Shown piece by piece: positions 35,866 through 45,154 of a stretch of 64,000 nucleotides of DNA. The notes beneath the pieces are model-generated. The model saw nothing but the letters and a program-made list of their open reading frames with translations, made no database searches and was not told the origin of the DNA. Source of the stretch: Carnimonas nigrificans ATCC BAA-78. Its GTDB lineage: Bacteria; Pseudomonadota; Gammaproteobacteria; Pseudomonadales; Halomonadaceae. How positions within the stretch are numbered: position 1 is the first letter of the stretch; every line of letters starts with the position of its first letter. Location: contig NZ_JAGO01000011.1 of the NCBI RefSeq assembly GCF_000526695.1, forward strand, positions 372,001 to 436,000, written 5' to 3'. The position numbers and the translations under genes are program-made.

Positions 35866-35998
35866 TCTGGCGCTAAAAGCCCGCTGTCAGTGGGCTGCTG
35901 TCGGTATTTTTCAGTTAAGTGCTGGCACAGGGAGTGGCACAAACAGGGGCGAAGGTACCGGCAGGAATGTGGCGGAAGAGGGTAATTTACTGAATCGC

Positions 35999-36027
35999 TT
36001 GCAAAATGCGCTGGATACCGATAAAGT
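35999..36027 (+). promoter_or_regulatory. Promoter of tRNA-Ser
   Basis: TTGCAA (35999-36004), 17-bp spacer, TAAAGT (36022-36027), then GTGCGCCG. The spacing and GC-rich discriminator agree with the other tRNA promoters here. Confidence 0.55.
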
Positions 36028-36065
36028 GTGCGCCGTTCTCGTTGCCCAGCGCGGCAGCAAGTGCA

Positions 36066-36153
36066 GGAGAGGTGTCCGAGTGGTCGAAGGAGCACGCCTG
36101 GAAAGTGTGTAAGTCGCAAGGCTTCGAGGGTTCGAATCCCTCCCTCTCCGCCA
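36066..36153 (+). tRNA. tRNA-Ser (GGA)
   Basis: Class II tRNA with long variable arm. Acceptor GGAGAGG/CCTCTCC, anticodon stem CACGC/GTGTG with loop CTGGAAA (anticodon GGA), encoded CCA. Confidence 0.96.
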
Positions 36154-36165
36154 TCAAGTATTTCG

Positions 36166-36196
36166 AAAAGCCGTCCCTAACAGGGGCGGCTTTTTT
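36166..36196 (+). terminator. Terminator after tRNA-Ser
   Basis: AAAAGCCGTCCC-TAACA-GGGGCGGCTTTTTT: 8-bp GC stem with one G-T pair, A/T flanks and six Ts. Confidence 0.92.
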
Positions 36197-36328
36197 GTGT
36201 GGGGTAATGCTTTCCCATATATGGTGGGGAAGCTGCTAAGCTATAGTTACTAAATGGAATTCAGCGGTTTCATTGATGAAGTCGATCAATGCAGCGCTGG
36301 TAGAAAGCGTGCTCTTGTAACGGGTTCG

Positions 36329-36344
36329 TAAATGGCGCCATTTA
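36329..36344 (+). promoter_or_regulatory. 16-bp perfect palindrome upstream of ldt
   Basis: TAAATGGCGCCATTTA, fully self-complementary, 62 bp before the L,D-transpeptidase ATG. It is a candidate operator; no regulator is assigned. Confidence 0.4.
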
Positions 36345-36405
36345 GGGCTAGTCTGAACCCAGACAGTAAAAAAATGAGATACGAAAAGTATCGGGAGGCG
36401 TCAAG

Positions 36406-37875
36406 ATGAGCATGTTTTTTGATCGCTTTGCGGTAACAGGGACTGCTATTCCACGCTATGCAGCAGCGGCGCTTTTACTCGCCTGCTGCTCGGGAGTAAA
36501 TGCTCAGAGTCTTCCTTCGTCAGCAACCGGTGCGGGAGCAGCCTTTGATGACGGTGATGTCAGTACCCAGCAGATAACCCCGGAGCCGGCTTCAACTGCT
36601 GACGCCCCAGCCATGGAGAGCGATGCGGGCCAAAATGATATCAACACCAGTGCTGCCGAGCCTGATGTCCCCGTTGAGAAACCGGCCCCTGCTCCGAAAC
36701 CGAAGCCAAAACCAAAACCCAAACCGGGCAATTGGCAGGTGCCCAATGTAACCACTGAGCCGGCCCCGCTGAACAATCCTGCCAAGCCGTTGCCGCAGCA
36801 GAGCTTTTCGGACACGGTGCGTGACGCTGCCGGCAGGCTTTTGCAGGCGCCTTCCTCTCAGGAGAGCGCACTGGCCCCGCTCAGAGCCACCACCCCCTTG
36901 CGTGAAGGTGACAGCGGAGAGCATGTCGTTTCGCTGATTAACCATTTGCAGGCGTGGGGGTATCTCGATAAAGAGCCGGAAGGCCCCTTCAACTTTTACG
37001 ATAGCGCCACGACCGCCAATAAGATCATGACCTTCGATGATACGGTGGAGGAAGCCGTTAAACGCTTTCAGCGTGATCATGGTCTGGTGGCGGACGGTGT
37101 CGTAGGCCCGCAGGTAGCGACGGCGCTGAATACTACGCCGGCGTATCAGGCCGAGGCGCTCAGGATCTGGGCTACTGCCATCGACCAGCAGGTTAGTGGG
37201 GCGCGGGCGCACGGCGCTCGCTATCTTGTCTTGATCAACGTGCCTTCCTATACCCTGCATCTGATTCGCACCTCCGATGGTAAGCAGGTGCTGGAAAGTC
37301 GGGTGGTGGTGGGCACCAAGGCTCATCCGACACCGCTGTTCTGGACTCGCATCACTGGTCTTAAGTACTCGCCCGACTGGGTGGCTCCGCCCTCCATTGC
37401 TGGCAGCAGCTACCAGCGTACACCGCCGGGGCCTAATAACCCCCTTGGTCTGTTGCGTTTTACGACCAATAACAATCAGGCGATCTTCCTGCACGATACC
37501 AACAACAAGTCGTTGTTTGGTTCAGCATGGCGGGCGCGTTCACACGGCTGCATTCGGGTTCAGCAGTGGGCGGGGCTTGCGCAAACCATTGGGCCGCTCA
37601 CGCCCGCACAGCTACAGGCGAAGCTCGATCAGCGTCTGACTCTGTTCTCAAATGTGAACGAATCAACGCTGGTTCGCACCGTCTCCTCAATGGTGGATGT
37701 CGTCGAAGGCAAGCCGACGGTATGGCCTGATCCTTACCAGTTGGGCAATAACGCGATTGGGGCGAAAAGCCTGCAAGGCATGGTGGAAGGCGACCCCAGT
37801 ACGCTGTTTGCGACCGCTCCGGGCAAGCCGCTTCAGGCAGGCGATAGTAAACAGGCGGTGCAAGGCGCGCCGTAA
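36406..37875 (+). CDS. L,D-transpeptidase with peptidoglycan-binding domain (YcbB-like)
   Basis: Periplasmic enzyme that forms meso-DAP to meso-DAP (3-3) crosslinks or related L,D bonds. N-terminal signal sequence to about residue 34, then a low-complexity stretch with a Pro-Lys repeat (KPKPKPKPKP, residues 98-107) that probably spans the wall. PG_binding_1 domain about 165-242, then the YkuD domain about 272-395 with HDTNNKSLFG and catalytic Cys382 in RSHGCIRV. 489 residues. GGGAGG precedes the ATG. A separate terminator follows at 37903. Confidence 0.9.
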   Translation: MSMFFDRFAVTGTAIPRYAAAALLLACCSGVNAQSLPSSATGAGAAFDDGDVSTQQITPEPASTADAPAMESDAGQNDINTSAAEPDVPVEKPAPAPKPKPKPKPKPGNWQVPNVTTEPAPLNNPAKPLPQQSFSDTVRDAAGRLLQAPSSQESALAPLRATTPLREGDSGEHVVSLINHLQAWGYLDKEPEGPFNFYDSATTANKIMTFDDTVEEAVKRFQRDHGLVADGVVGPQVATALNTTPAYQAEALRIWATAIDQQVSGARAHGARYLVLINVPSYTLHLIRTSDGKQVLESRVVVGTKAHPTPLFWTRITGLKYSPDWVAPPSIAGSSYQRTPPGPNNPLGLLRFTTNNNQAIFLHDTNNKSLFGSAWRARSHGCIRVQQWAGLAQTIGPLTPAQLQAKLDQRLTLFSNVNESTLVRTVSSMVDVVEGKPTVWPDPYQLGNNAIGAKSLQGMVEGDPSTLFATAPGKPLQAGDSKQAVQGAP

Positions 37876-37902
37876 GGCGTTCAGCTACCGTGACAAGCGG
37901 AA

Positions 37903-37934
37903 GGGGCTGGGTTGTGATGACTCGGCCCCTTTTT
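37903..37934 (+). terminator. Terminator of the L,D-transpeptidase gene
   Basis: GGGGCTGGG-TTGTGATGA-CTCGGCCCC followed by TTTTT: 9-bp stem with two G-T pairs, 28 nt after the stop. Confidence 0.85.
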
Positions 37935-37935
37935 G

Positions 37936-38117
37936 ATGGGGACGAGGGGATGTTTTTCAGCGACGGGAAAGGCTCGGGAGAATGGGGCTTCTCTGTTCCT
38001 ATGAGCAGGAGGCGCTTCGTTACAGCCAGCATTATCGCCGTGCCGACGCCAGAGAATATGCGCCACGTTGGCAACAGCATGGCCCTGGCATATTGAGGAC
38101 TAGCCCTTGTCACCATG
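37936..38117 (+). other. Possible small transcript between two terminators
   Basis: About 180 bp lying between the ldt terminator and a second strong plus-strand terminator. One short frame (ATG 37950 after GAGGGG, 48 codons, to 38096) is possible but resembles nothing. A small RNA is the alternative. Neither is proven. Confidence 0.3.
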
Positions 38118-38161
38118 GAACAGCGCCGCAGAGGTTTCCCTTTGCGGCGCTGTTCTTTCTT
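38118..38161 (+). terminator. Strong orphan terminator
   Basis: GAACAGCGCCGCA, 12-nt loop, TGCGGCGCTGTTC, then TTTCTTTC. A perfect 13-bp stem with T-rich tail, oriented plus, though no recognised plus-strand gene lies immediately before it. The stretch to xfp (38162-38305) has no gene. Confidence 0.85.
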
Positions 38162-38305
38162 TCGGGTTAGCTGCCTGGAATCTGTTTAACGTCTGCTGCG
38201 CACCAGCTCTAGTGCGGTAAAAACAGGCTCGGACTGCTTATTTACACCGCGTCCTCACCTGTTTTTGTCTTGCATAGCGCTAGCTCGCGAGACGTTGAAA
38301 AGCGC

Positions 38306-40666
38306 TTACAGGCTCCACTGCCAGTCACTGATCTCTGGCATATCGACGCCATATTCGTCGACATAGCGGCGGTGTTCTACCAGCTTGTCACGCACAAACT
38401 GCGTCAGGTAGCCCGATTGGTCATTCATGCCCGGAATGCGTTGCAGCGTATTGAGCACGATATGGTAGCGATCAAGATGGTTCATCACGGTCATATCGAA
38501 AGGCGTCGTGGTGGTGCCTTCCTCCCTGAACCCATGTACGTGGAAGTTACGCGCATTCTGGCGTTTGTAGATCAGGCGGTGAATCAACTGCGGATTGCCG
38601 TGGTAGGCAAAGATGACCGGCTTGCCGAGCGTGAAGATCGCGTTGAATTCAGCATCGCTGAGACCGTGCGGGTGCTGGGTGTCTGACATTAATGTCAGCA
38701 GATCGACCACGTTGACCACACGTACCTTGATATCGGGGGCGTGTTCACGCAGCAATGAGACGGCGGCCAGGGTTTCCTGCGTGGGCACATCCCCTGCACA
38801 TGCCAGCACCACATCCGGCTCTCCACTCTGATCATTGCCTGCCCAGTGCCAGATACCGATTCCCTGGTGGGTATGCTTGATCGCTTCTTCCATGCTGAGC
38901 CACTGGGCCTGCGGCTGTTTGCCGGCCACGATTACATTGACGCGGTTCCAGCTACGCAGGCAGTGGTCAGCTACACAGAGCAGGGTGTTGGCATCCGGTG
39001 GGAAGTAGGCGCGCACAATATCCGGCGACTTGCCGACCACGTAATCAACAAAGCCCGGGTCCTGGTGGCTGAAGCCGTTGTGATCCTGACGCCATACATG
39101 CGAGGTCAGCAGGTAGTTCAGCGATGCAATCGGGCGGCGCCACTCCACTTCGTTGGCGGTTTTCAGCCATTTGGCATGCTGGTTGAACATCGAATCAACA
39201 ATATGAATAAAGGCTTCGTAGCATGAGAAGAAGCCGTGACGACCGGTCAGCAGATAGCCTTCCAGCCAGCCCTGTATGGTGTGCTCGCTCAGAATCTCCA
39301 TGACATGACCGCCGGGAGCAAGGTGATCGTCGTAATCGAAGATCTCCTCCTGCCATGCGCGACTAGAGGCATCCAGTACTGCGTCCAGTCGGTTGGAGTT
39401 GTTTTCATCAGGCGAGAATACGCGGAAGTTGGCACTTTTCAGGTTGTTCGCCATCACATCGCGCAGCCAGGTGCCCAGCACGCGGGTGCTCTCACCATTG
39501 GTTTGCCCCGGGCTTTTGACTTCTACCGCATAGTCGCCAATAGAAGGCAGCTTGAGCGGGCGCTTCAGAATGCCGCCGTTGGCATGGGGATTGGCACTCA
39601 TGCGCAAATCACCCTCGGGGGCCAGCGCACGTATTTCGCTGTTCAGCCTGCCATCTTCATCGAACAGCGTTTCGGGCTGATAGCTTTGCAGCCACTGCTC
39701 CAGCGCGTTGAGGTGCTTGGGATTGGAAAGATCAGCGAAGGGCACCTGGTGTGAACGCCAGAAGCCTTCGACACGCTCGCCATCAATCTCTTTCGGGCAG
39801 GTCCAGCCTTTCGGACTGCGCAGAATGATCATCGGCCAGGTGGGGCGTTCGGTAGCGCCTTCCTCACGCGCGTGATGCTGAATCTCCTTGATTCGCGCAA
39901 AGGCGTGATCAAGCGCAACGGCCATCTTCTGGTGCATGGGAGAGGGTAGCTCGCCTTCGACCAGAATCGGCTCATAGCCATAGCCACGGAAAAGCTGCAA
40001 TAGCTCCTCTTCGGGCATGCGTCCCAACAGTGTCGGGTTGGCAATCTTGTAGCCATTCAGGTGAAGAATAGGCAGTACTGCGCCATCGCTGGCCGGATTG
40101 AGGAACTTGTTGCTATGCCAGGAGGCTGCCAGCGGCCCGGTTTCTGCTTCACCATCGCCCACAACACAGGCGGCCGTCAGGTCGGGGTTGTCAAACGCGG
40201 CACCGTAGGCGTGGGAGAGCGAGTAGCCCAGCTCACCGCCTTCATGAATCGACCCGGGGGTTGTCGCCGCAGCATGGCTGGGAATACCGCCGGGGAAGGA
40301 GAACTGTTTGACAAAGCGCTTGAGGCCGCCCATGTCCTCGGTAATTTCCGGGAAACACTCGCTATAGGTGCCTTCCATATAGGTGCTGGCTACAACACCT
40401 GGCGCACCGTGGCCGGGGCCGGTAATGAACATCACGTTATGATGCTGTTCGCGAATGATTCGGTTGAGGTGCAGATAGATAAAGTTAAGGCCGGGCGTTG
40501 TACCCCAGTGCCCCAGCAAGCGTGGCTTGGTGTGCTCAAGCTTCAATGGCTCGCGCAGCAGCGGGTTATCAAGCAGATAGATTTGCGCAATGGAGAGGTA
40601 GTTGGCTGCCCCCCACCATTGATTGAACAGGTGAATGTCGTGCTCAGAGAGAGGATGGTCGCTCAT
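38306..40666 (-). CDS. xfp: Xylulose-5-phosphate/fructose-6-phosphate phosphoketolase
   Basis: TPP-dependent enzyme that splits xylulose-5-P (or fructose-6-P) with phosphate into acetyl-P and a C3 or C4 sugar phosphate. Features: [15 protein letters not shown] at the start, GHGAPG, the TPP motif [19 protein letters not shown] and C-terminal YHGNPQLIH and [17 protein letters not shown]. 786 residues, full length. It follows ackA by 103 bp on the same strand, so acetyl-P can be converted to acetate with ATP gain. Confidence 0.96.
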   Translation of the reverse strand: MSDHPLSEHDIHLFNQWWGAANYLSIAQIYLLDNPLLREPLKLEHTKPRLLGHWGTTPGLNFIYLHLNRIIREQHHNVMFITGPGHGAPGVVASTYMEGTYSECFPEITEDMGGLKRFVKQFSFPGGIPSHAAATTPGSIHEGGELGYSLSHAYGAAFDNPDLTAACVVGDGEAETGPLAASWHSNKFLNPASDGAVLPILHLNGYKIANPTLLGRMPEEELLQLFRGYGYEPILVEGELPSPMHQKMAVALDHAFARIKEIQHHAREEGATERPTWPMIILRSPKGWTCPKEIDGERVEGFWRSHQVPFADLSNPKHLNALEQWLQSYQPETLFDEDGRLNSEIRALAPEGDLRMSANPHANGGILKRPLKLPSIGDYAVEVKSPGQTNGESTRVLGTWLRDVMANNLKSANFRVFSPDENNSNRLDAVLDASSRAWQEEIFDYDDHLAPGGHVMEILSEHTIQGWLEGYLLTGRHGFFSCYEAFIHIVDSMFNQHAKWLKTANEVEWRRPIASLNYLLTSHVWRQDHNGFSHQDPGFVDYVVGKSPDIVRAYFPPDANTLLCVADHCLRSWNRVNVIVAGKQPQAQWLSMEEAIKHTHQGIGIWHWAGNDQSGEPDVVLACAGDVPTQETLAAVSLLREHAPDIKVRVVNVVDLLTLMSDTQHPHGLSDAEFNAIFTLGKPVIFAYHGNPQLIHRLIYKRQNARNFHVHGFREEGTTTTPFDMTVMNHLDRYHIVLNTLQRIPGMNDQSGYLTQFVRDKLVEHRRYVDEYGVDMPEISDWQWSL

Positions 40667-40769
40667 GCGGTAGAACCTCCATGGCAGGTGAGTGAAGAAG
40701 AGATGCCGTCAGTGCGCGCAGGGCGATAAGTCTTGAAAGCGCGATAGGTCATGGCACCCAGTGAAAGGG

Positions 40770-41984
40770 TTAGTGATGCTGTTGCCAGAATTTCCACACA
40801 TGGCGTGCCAGCATGCCTTCTTCATCGGTAGGCATGACCAGCACCTGACAGCGGCTATCAGCGCTGCTGATGTGTTGAGGCGATGGCGCATTGTTGGCTG
40901 CCTGATCGAGTCGGGTATCAAACAGCGGAGCCAAACGCTCGCAGACAGCGCTGCGAATGGCGGCTGAGTGCTCGCCGATGCCGCCGGTAAAGATCAGCGC
41001 ATCGACACCGCCCAGCGACACTGCCATGCGTCCGAACTCTTCGGCGACCCGGAAAGTAAAGAAGTCCACGGCGCGGCGGGAGCGTGGGGAATCATCTTCC
41101 AGTAACTCACGCATATCACTGGAAACCCCCGACAAGCCCTTGAGACCGGAGTCGTAGTAGAGCAGCTCGCGCAGCTCATCAATGCTGGTGCCCTGTTTCA
41201 GCAGGTACAGCATCAGGCCGGGGTCGAGCGCGCCGCATCGGGTTCCCATCGGTAGCCCATCAAGTGGCGTCAGGCTCATGGTGGTATTGATGCTGCGCCC
41301 CCCTTGCATGGCGCACAGGCTGGCGCCCGCCCCCAGGTGAGCGACGACAATACGCTGCTCTGCCAGCTCAGGGTTATGGCAGGCGAGCTGTTGGGCGATG
41401 TATTCGTAGGAGAGGCCGTGAAAACCGAATCGGCGCAGGCCCTGCTCATAAAAATGGTAAGGTAGCCCGGTCAGTTGGGTGAGTGGATCGCGATGGAAAT
41501 GGAAGGAAGTATCGAAGCCCGCTACCTGCAAAATGTCCGGTGCCTGTTCTTCAACGGCGTTGATACCGGAAAGAGCAGGGGGCTGATGCAGGGGCGCCAG
41601 TTCGGTGAGCTGCTGGATGGTTGCCTTGACCTCGGCATCAATGACCACCGGGCCTTCATAGAAAACGCCACCGTGTACTACCCGATGCCCCACAGCGATC
41701 GGTGAAAATTCGTCACTCTTGCGGCTCAATGCAGCGCGCATCCGCTGATAGGCGTCGCTATGGCTGGTGACCTGATGGGCCTCGAACCGTTCAGTGTCGA
41801 GTGTGGCACCCTGGCTGTCGGAAATGGAAAGCACTGGGTGCTGGGTAGCGATGCCGCTCAATTCGCCGTGGAGCAGCAGGGCAGGAGGAGTATCTTCGGT
41901 GACAGCAAATATCGACAGCTTGAGGCTGGAAGAACCAGCATTGACCACGATGATGGCGGGAACCTGGGAACTGCCTGCACTCAT
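40770..41984 (-). CDS. ackA: Acetate kinase
   Basis: Converts acetyl-phosphate and ADP to acetate and ATP. N-terminal NAGSSSLKLS, then VGHRVVHGG, GFDTSFH and FTGGIGEHSA. The phosphate-binding motif reads HLGAGASL, with alanine where HLGNGAS is common. ATG 41984 has GGGAGA upstream; the frame extends 11 codons further without support. 404 residues. It is placed before xfp, not beside a pta gene, which marks the phosphoketolase route. Confidence 0.94.
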   Translation of the reverse strand: MSAGSSQVPAIIVVNAGSSSLKLSIFAVTEDTPPALLLHGELSGIATQHPVLSISDSQGATLDTERFEAHQVTSHSDAYQRMRAALSRKSDEFSPIAVGHRVVHGGVFYEGPVVIDAEVKATIQQLTELAPLHQPPALSGINAVEEQAPDILQVAGFDTSFHFHRDPLTQLTGLPYHFYEQGLRRFGFHGLSYEYIAQQLACHNPELAEQRIVVAHLGAGASLCAMQGGRSINTTMSLTPLDGLPMGTRCGALDPGLMLYLLKQGTSIDELRELLYYDSGLKGLSGVSSDMRELLEDDSPRSRRAVDFFTFRVAEEFGRMAVSLGGVDALIFTGGIGEHSAAIRSAVCERLAPLFDTRLDQAANNAPSPQHISSADSRCQVLVMPTDEEGMLARHVWKFWQQHH

Positions 41985-42256
41985 GTCATTCTCCCTAAGA
42001 GACACTGGCGTTAGCACTGATAATAGAATTAACCATATAAATTATAAGGTCAATGGTGGAAGAGAGCGGCGAAGTGCTGTATTTACTGCGCATTGAATGG
42101 CAAAAGGCGCCTTTTTGTTCTCTTGGGGCAATGAATTTCATGGGTAAACGCAGGGCAGCGCAGTGAGTCAGCGCTGCTGTTGAGCATGTGATGGCGCCAT
42201 TACGCAGATCCGCATAACTTTCTAAAGCAAATGACAGAAAGAAGTATCAAGGATGC

Positions 42257-43441
42257 ATGAATGAGAGTAAGTCGATGACTGAGCCGCAACGTTTATCAAT
42301 GGCGCGGCTGCTGCCCCTGACCCTGATCGGGTTCCTCGCCATAATGACCGAAACCATGCCGGTAGGAATGCTGCCCCAACTGGCGGCAGGTCTTGATATC
42401 TCGCGCGCCCTGGCTGGGCAGTTGGTCGCCATCTATGCGCTGGGATCACTCACGGCGATTATTCCTATTATCTCGGCCACACATCGCCTCAATCGCAAGC
42501 ACCTGCTGCTGGCGGCATTGGTGGGGTTCCTGCTGACCAATCTGGCCGCTTCCATCACCCATAATGTGGTGCTGCTGTTTGTTGAGCGTTTTCTGTCGGG
42601 CGTTTCGGCGGGCGTGGGCTGGGGGCTATTGGCCGGCTTCGCGGTGCGAATTTCCCCCGCGGCCAAAGCGGGGCGGGCACTGGCTATCATGGGCGTCGGG
42701 CAGCCGTTGGCATTGGCTATCGGCACTCCGTTGGTATCGACGCTGGTGGGGATAGTGGGGTGGCAGGGTGTCTTTTTCAGTACGGCGATCCTCGCGCTGC
42801 TGACGCTCGGCTGGTGTGGCTGGATGCTGCCGTCAGTGCCAGGTACTTCCCGGCATCAGCATGTACCCATGCGTCAGGTGCTCTCGGACAAGCGTATCCT
42901 GCTGCTGCTTGCCACCCTGTTACTGTGGGTCATGGCGCACAATGTGCTGTACACCTACCTCGCGCCATTTCTGGAAGCTGCCGGAAACGCTGATTATCTC
43001 GGGTCACTGCTGATGCTGTTTGGTATCGCCTCTTTCGTGGGCATTGCGCTAACGACCGTTTACATCGACCGCTTTCACAACGTGCTGGCTTGCGCAGCGC
43101 TTGCCGTGTTTGTTGTGGCGGCCCTTGTCACGTTCCTTATGGCGTCACATCTCTTCATCGTGTTTGGCTGTGTAGCACTATGGGGATTGGCCTTTGGCGG
43201 CGCGCCTACGCTGCTGATCAAGTACCTTTCGGATATGGCAGGCAGCCAGATAGATTTCGCCCAGGCAGCCTTTGCCACGGTGTTCAACGGCGCCATTTTT
43301 GCGGGATCACTGGTGGGCGGCGCAGCCCTGAACCTCGCCGGAGCCGGCGTAGAGCCTTTATTGCAGGCGCTGCTTGCACTGTTGGCAGCCCTGGCCTGGT
43401 GGCGAATGCTGCACCAACACAAGGCATGGCAGGAGCAGTAA
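42257..43441 (+). CDS. MFS transporter, DHA1/AraJ-like exporter
   Basis: Twelve-helix major facilitator. Loop and helix motifs include TETMPVGMLPQLAAGLDIS, RFLSGVSAGVGWGLLAGF and the sugar-efflux-like GQPLALAIGTPL. 394 residues, full length. AAGGA lies close to ATG 42257; an ATG at 42275 is an alternative. Divergent from ackA. The family exports drugs, sugars or amino acids; no substrate can be assigned. Confidence 0.85.
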   Translation: MNESKSMTEPQRLSMARLLPLTLIGFLAIMTETMPVGMLPQLAAGLDISRALAGQLVAIYALGSLTAIIPIISATHRLNRKHLLLAALVGFLLTNLAASITHNVVLLFVERFLSGVSAGVGWGLLAGFAVRISPAAKAGRALAIMGVGQPLALAIGTPLVSTLVGIVGWQGVFFSTAILALLTLGWCGWMLPSVPGTSRHQHVPMRQVLSDKRILLLLATLLLWVMAHNVLYTYLAPFLEAAGNADYLGSLLMLFGIASFVGIALTTVYIDRFHNVLACAALAVFVVAALVTFLMASHLFIVFGCVALWGLAFGGAPTLLIKYLSDMAGSQIDFAQAAFATVFNGAIFAGSLVGGAALNLAGAGVEPLLQALLALLAALAWWRMLHQHKAWQEQ

Positions 43442-44019
43442 GGCACCTTGGTGGTGATGTTGCTAAACTTACCACGGCAACATGTTCATTCGATATTATG
43501 GGGCCATACTGCGGTCAGCCCGCCGCTGCATTTTATGAAAAGCCTCTCTACCCGCGCTTCATAAAACGTGCAGCGAGAGATCGTCGAGGTGCACGAAGAG
43601 TTCTGGCTGGTGAGCGCAAGAGTAGAGCGGCGGAAATGCACGCAGTAATCTGAAAGGCATGGGTGTCAACATGGCGCTCTTCATCTGTTGTTGCTGCCTG
43701 ACTGTGTTAGAAAAATGGAACAGGTGCGGTGAATGTGCAGGGCGTTACCGGGCTTACGGCGTCCTTCGTCGCCGCTGAAGAACGGTGAGCAGGAGCGCCA
43801 GCGCTGTTTTATCCCAAAGAGTACTTGCCTAATGCTCGTGTAAGTAACTTACAATTCCTGCTGGTTTGCTCTATCAGGTTGTGCAATTTCAGTGACTTTG
43901 CGATAGCCTATGTTGCTAAGTTTACTAACACGCGGTATCAATATGCGTGGCTTAATAAATTTTGCGCGCACACGCACAAGTCGCGGACGCTGCGCCCTCG
44001 CTAATCAGGAGAGAGAGTC
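43442..44019. promoter_or_regulatory. gnd upstream region with palindrome and candidate promoter
   Basis: About 580 bp without a gene. It holds a perfect 15-bp palindrome TGTAAGTAACTTACA at 43839-43853, close to the HexR-type pattern (TGTARTWWWAYTACA, two symmetric differences). A possible promoter is TTGCGA (43898-43903), 17 bp, TTTACT (43921-43926). A 7-bp hairpin ATGTTGC/GCAACAT after the MFS gene (about 43456-43483) may be its terminator. Confidence 0.4.
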
Positions 44020-44994
44020 GTGAGAATCGGAGTCGTTGGTCTGGGAAGAATGGGGGGCAACATCGCTCGCCGCCTGCTGAAAAATGGTCACGAATGTGCA
44101 GTGTTCGATGCCAATCCAGACACCGTAAAACAGCTCACTGAAGATGGTGCTCAGGGCGCTGCCACACTGAAAGAGCTGGTACAGTCGCTTCCCAAGCCGC
44201 GTTCCATCTGGTTGATGCTGCCAGCGGGCGATATCACCAACTCCACCATCAAGGTGCTCGAAGAGTTGCTTGATGAAGGCGATACAGTGATCGAGGGCGG
44301 TAACGCGTTCTACAAGGACGACGTGGCGCGCGCTGAAACCTTCGCCAAGAAAGGTATTTCGTATCTGGACGTGGGTGTATCCGGTGGCGTGTGGGGGCTG
44401 GATCGCGGCTACTGCATGATGATCGGTGGCGACAAGGAAGTCTTCGAGCGCCATGATCCCATCTTCGCGACGCTGGCGCCGGGGGAAGGTTCCATTCCTA
44501 AAACACCTGGCCGTGAGAATCGCGACCCGCGCGTCCTCAACGGCTATCTTTACTGCGGCCCAGTGGGTTCAGGCCACTTCGTCAAGATGGTGCACAACGG
44601 TATCGAGTACGGCATGATGCAGGCGTACGCTGAAGGCTTCGATATCATGCGCAACAAAAACCTTGAGAGCCTGCCAGCCAACCTTCGCTACGATCTCGAT
44701 ATGGCGGATATCGCCGAGGTATGGCGTCGCGGTAGCGTGGTCTCCTCGTGGCTGCTTGATCTGATCTCTATCTCCCTTGCCGACGATATCAATCTTGACG
44801 AGTTTTCTGGTCAGGTCAGCGATTCCGGTGAAGGTCGCTGGACAATCGAAGCAGCCATCGAAGAAGCCGTACCGGCCAACGTGCTGACCGCGTCGCTTTA
44901 CACGCGCTTCCGTTCGCGCAGCGGCAACTCCTATGGCGAGAAGCTGCTATCGGCCATGCGTAATCAGTTCGGTGGTCACGTAGAAGCCAAGTAA
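44020..44994 (+). CDS. gnd: 6-phosphogluconate dehydrogenase, decarboxylating, short type
   Basis: Oxidises 6-phosphogluconate to ribulose-5-P and CO2. N-terminal nucleotide fold [13 protein letters not shown] with an acidic residue after the second strand (FDANPDTV), which favours NAD over NADP in this family. Catalytic features: [32 protein letters not shown]. 324 residues, the short (YqeC-like) form, not the 470-residue enteric form. The start is GTG at 44020 with AGGAGA about 7 nt upstream. Its ribulose-5-P can feed the phosphoketolase via xylulose-5-P. Confidence 0.93.
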   Translation: MRIGVVGLGRMGGNIARRLLKNGHECAVFDANPDTVKQLTEDGAQGAATLKELVQSLPKPRSIWLMLPAGDITNSTIKVLEELLDEGDTVIEGGNAFYKDDVARAETFAKKGISYLDVGVSGGVWGLDRGYCMMIGGDKEVFERHDPIFATLAPGEGSIPKTPGRENRDPRVLNGYLYCGPVGSGHFVKMVHNGIEYGMMQAYAEGFDIMRNKNLESLPANLRYDLDMADIAEVWRRGSVVSSWLLDLISISLADDINLDEFSGQVSDSGEGRWTIEAAIEEAVPANVLTASLYTRFRSRSGNSYGEKLLSAMRNQFGGHVEAK

Positions 44995-45026
44995 TCCGGC
45001 ATCTATCGTAGCGCTTGAGCTTGATC

Positions 45027-45060
45027 GAAGGCCCGCTCCATTCATTTGGGGTGGGTCTTC
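45027..45060 (+). terminator. Hairpin after gnd
   Basis: GAAGGCCCGCTCC-ATTCATTT-GGGGTGGGTCTTC: 13-bp stem with three G-T pairs, 32 nt after the stop. No T run follows, so it may be a weak terminator. Confidence 0.55.
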
Positions 45061-45154
45061 TGCGTTACAGGCTCAATTCATGATGCATTGGGTTCGCCTT
45101 TGCAGCGCTAATTTCCTATTATCGCGGCTACATTTTACCGTTGATAGAGCCGTC

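Noticed and set aside
43090-43653. 187-codon plus-strand frame overlapping the MFS gene end
   Set aside because: Out-of-frame shadow extending into the non-coding gap; no recognisable domain or start signal.
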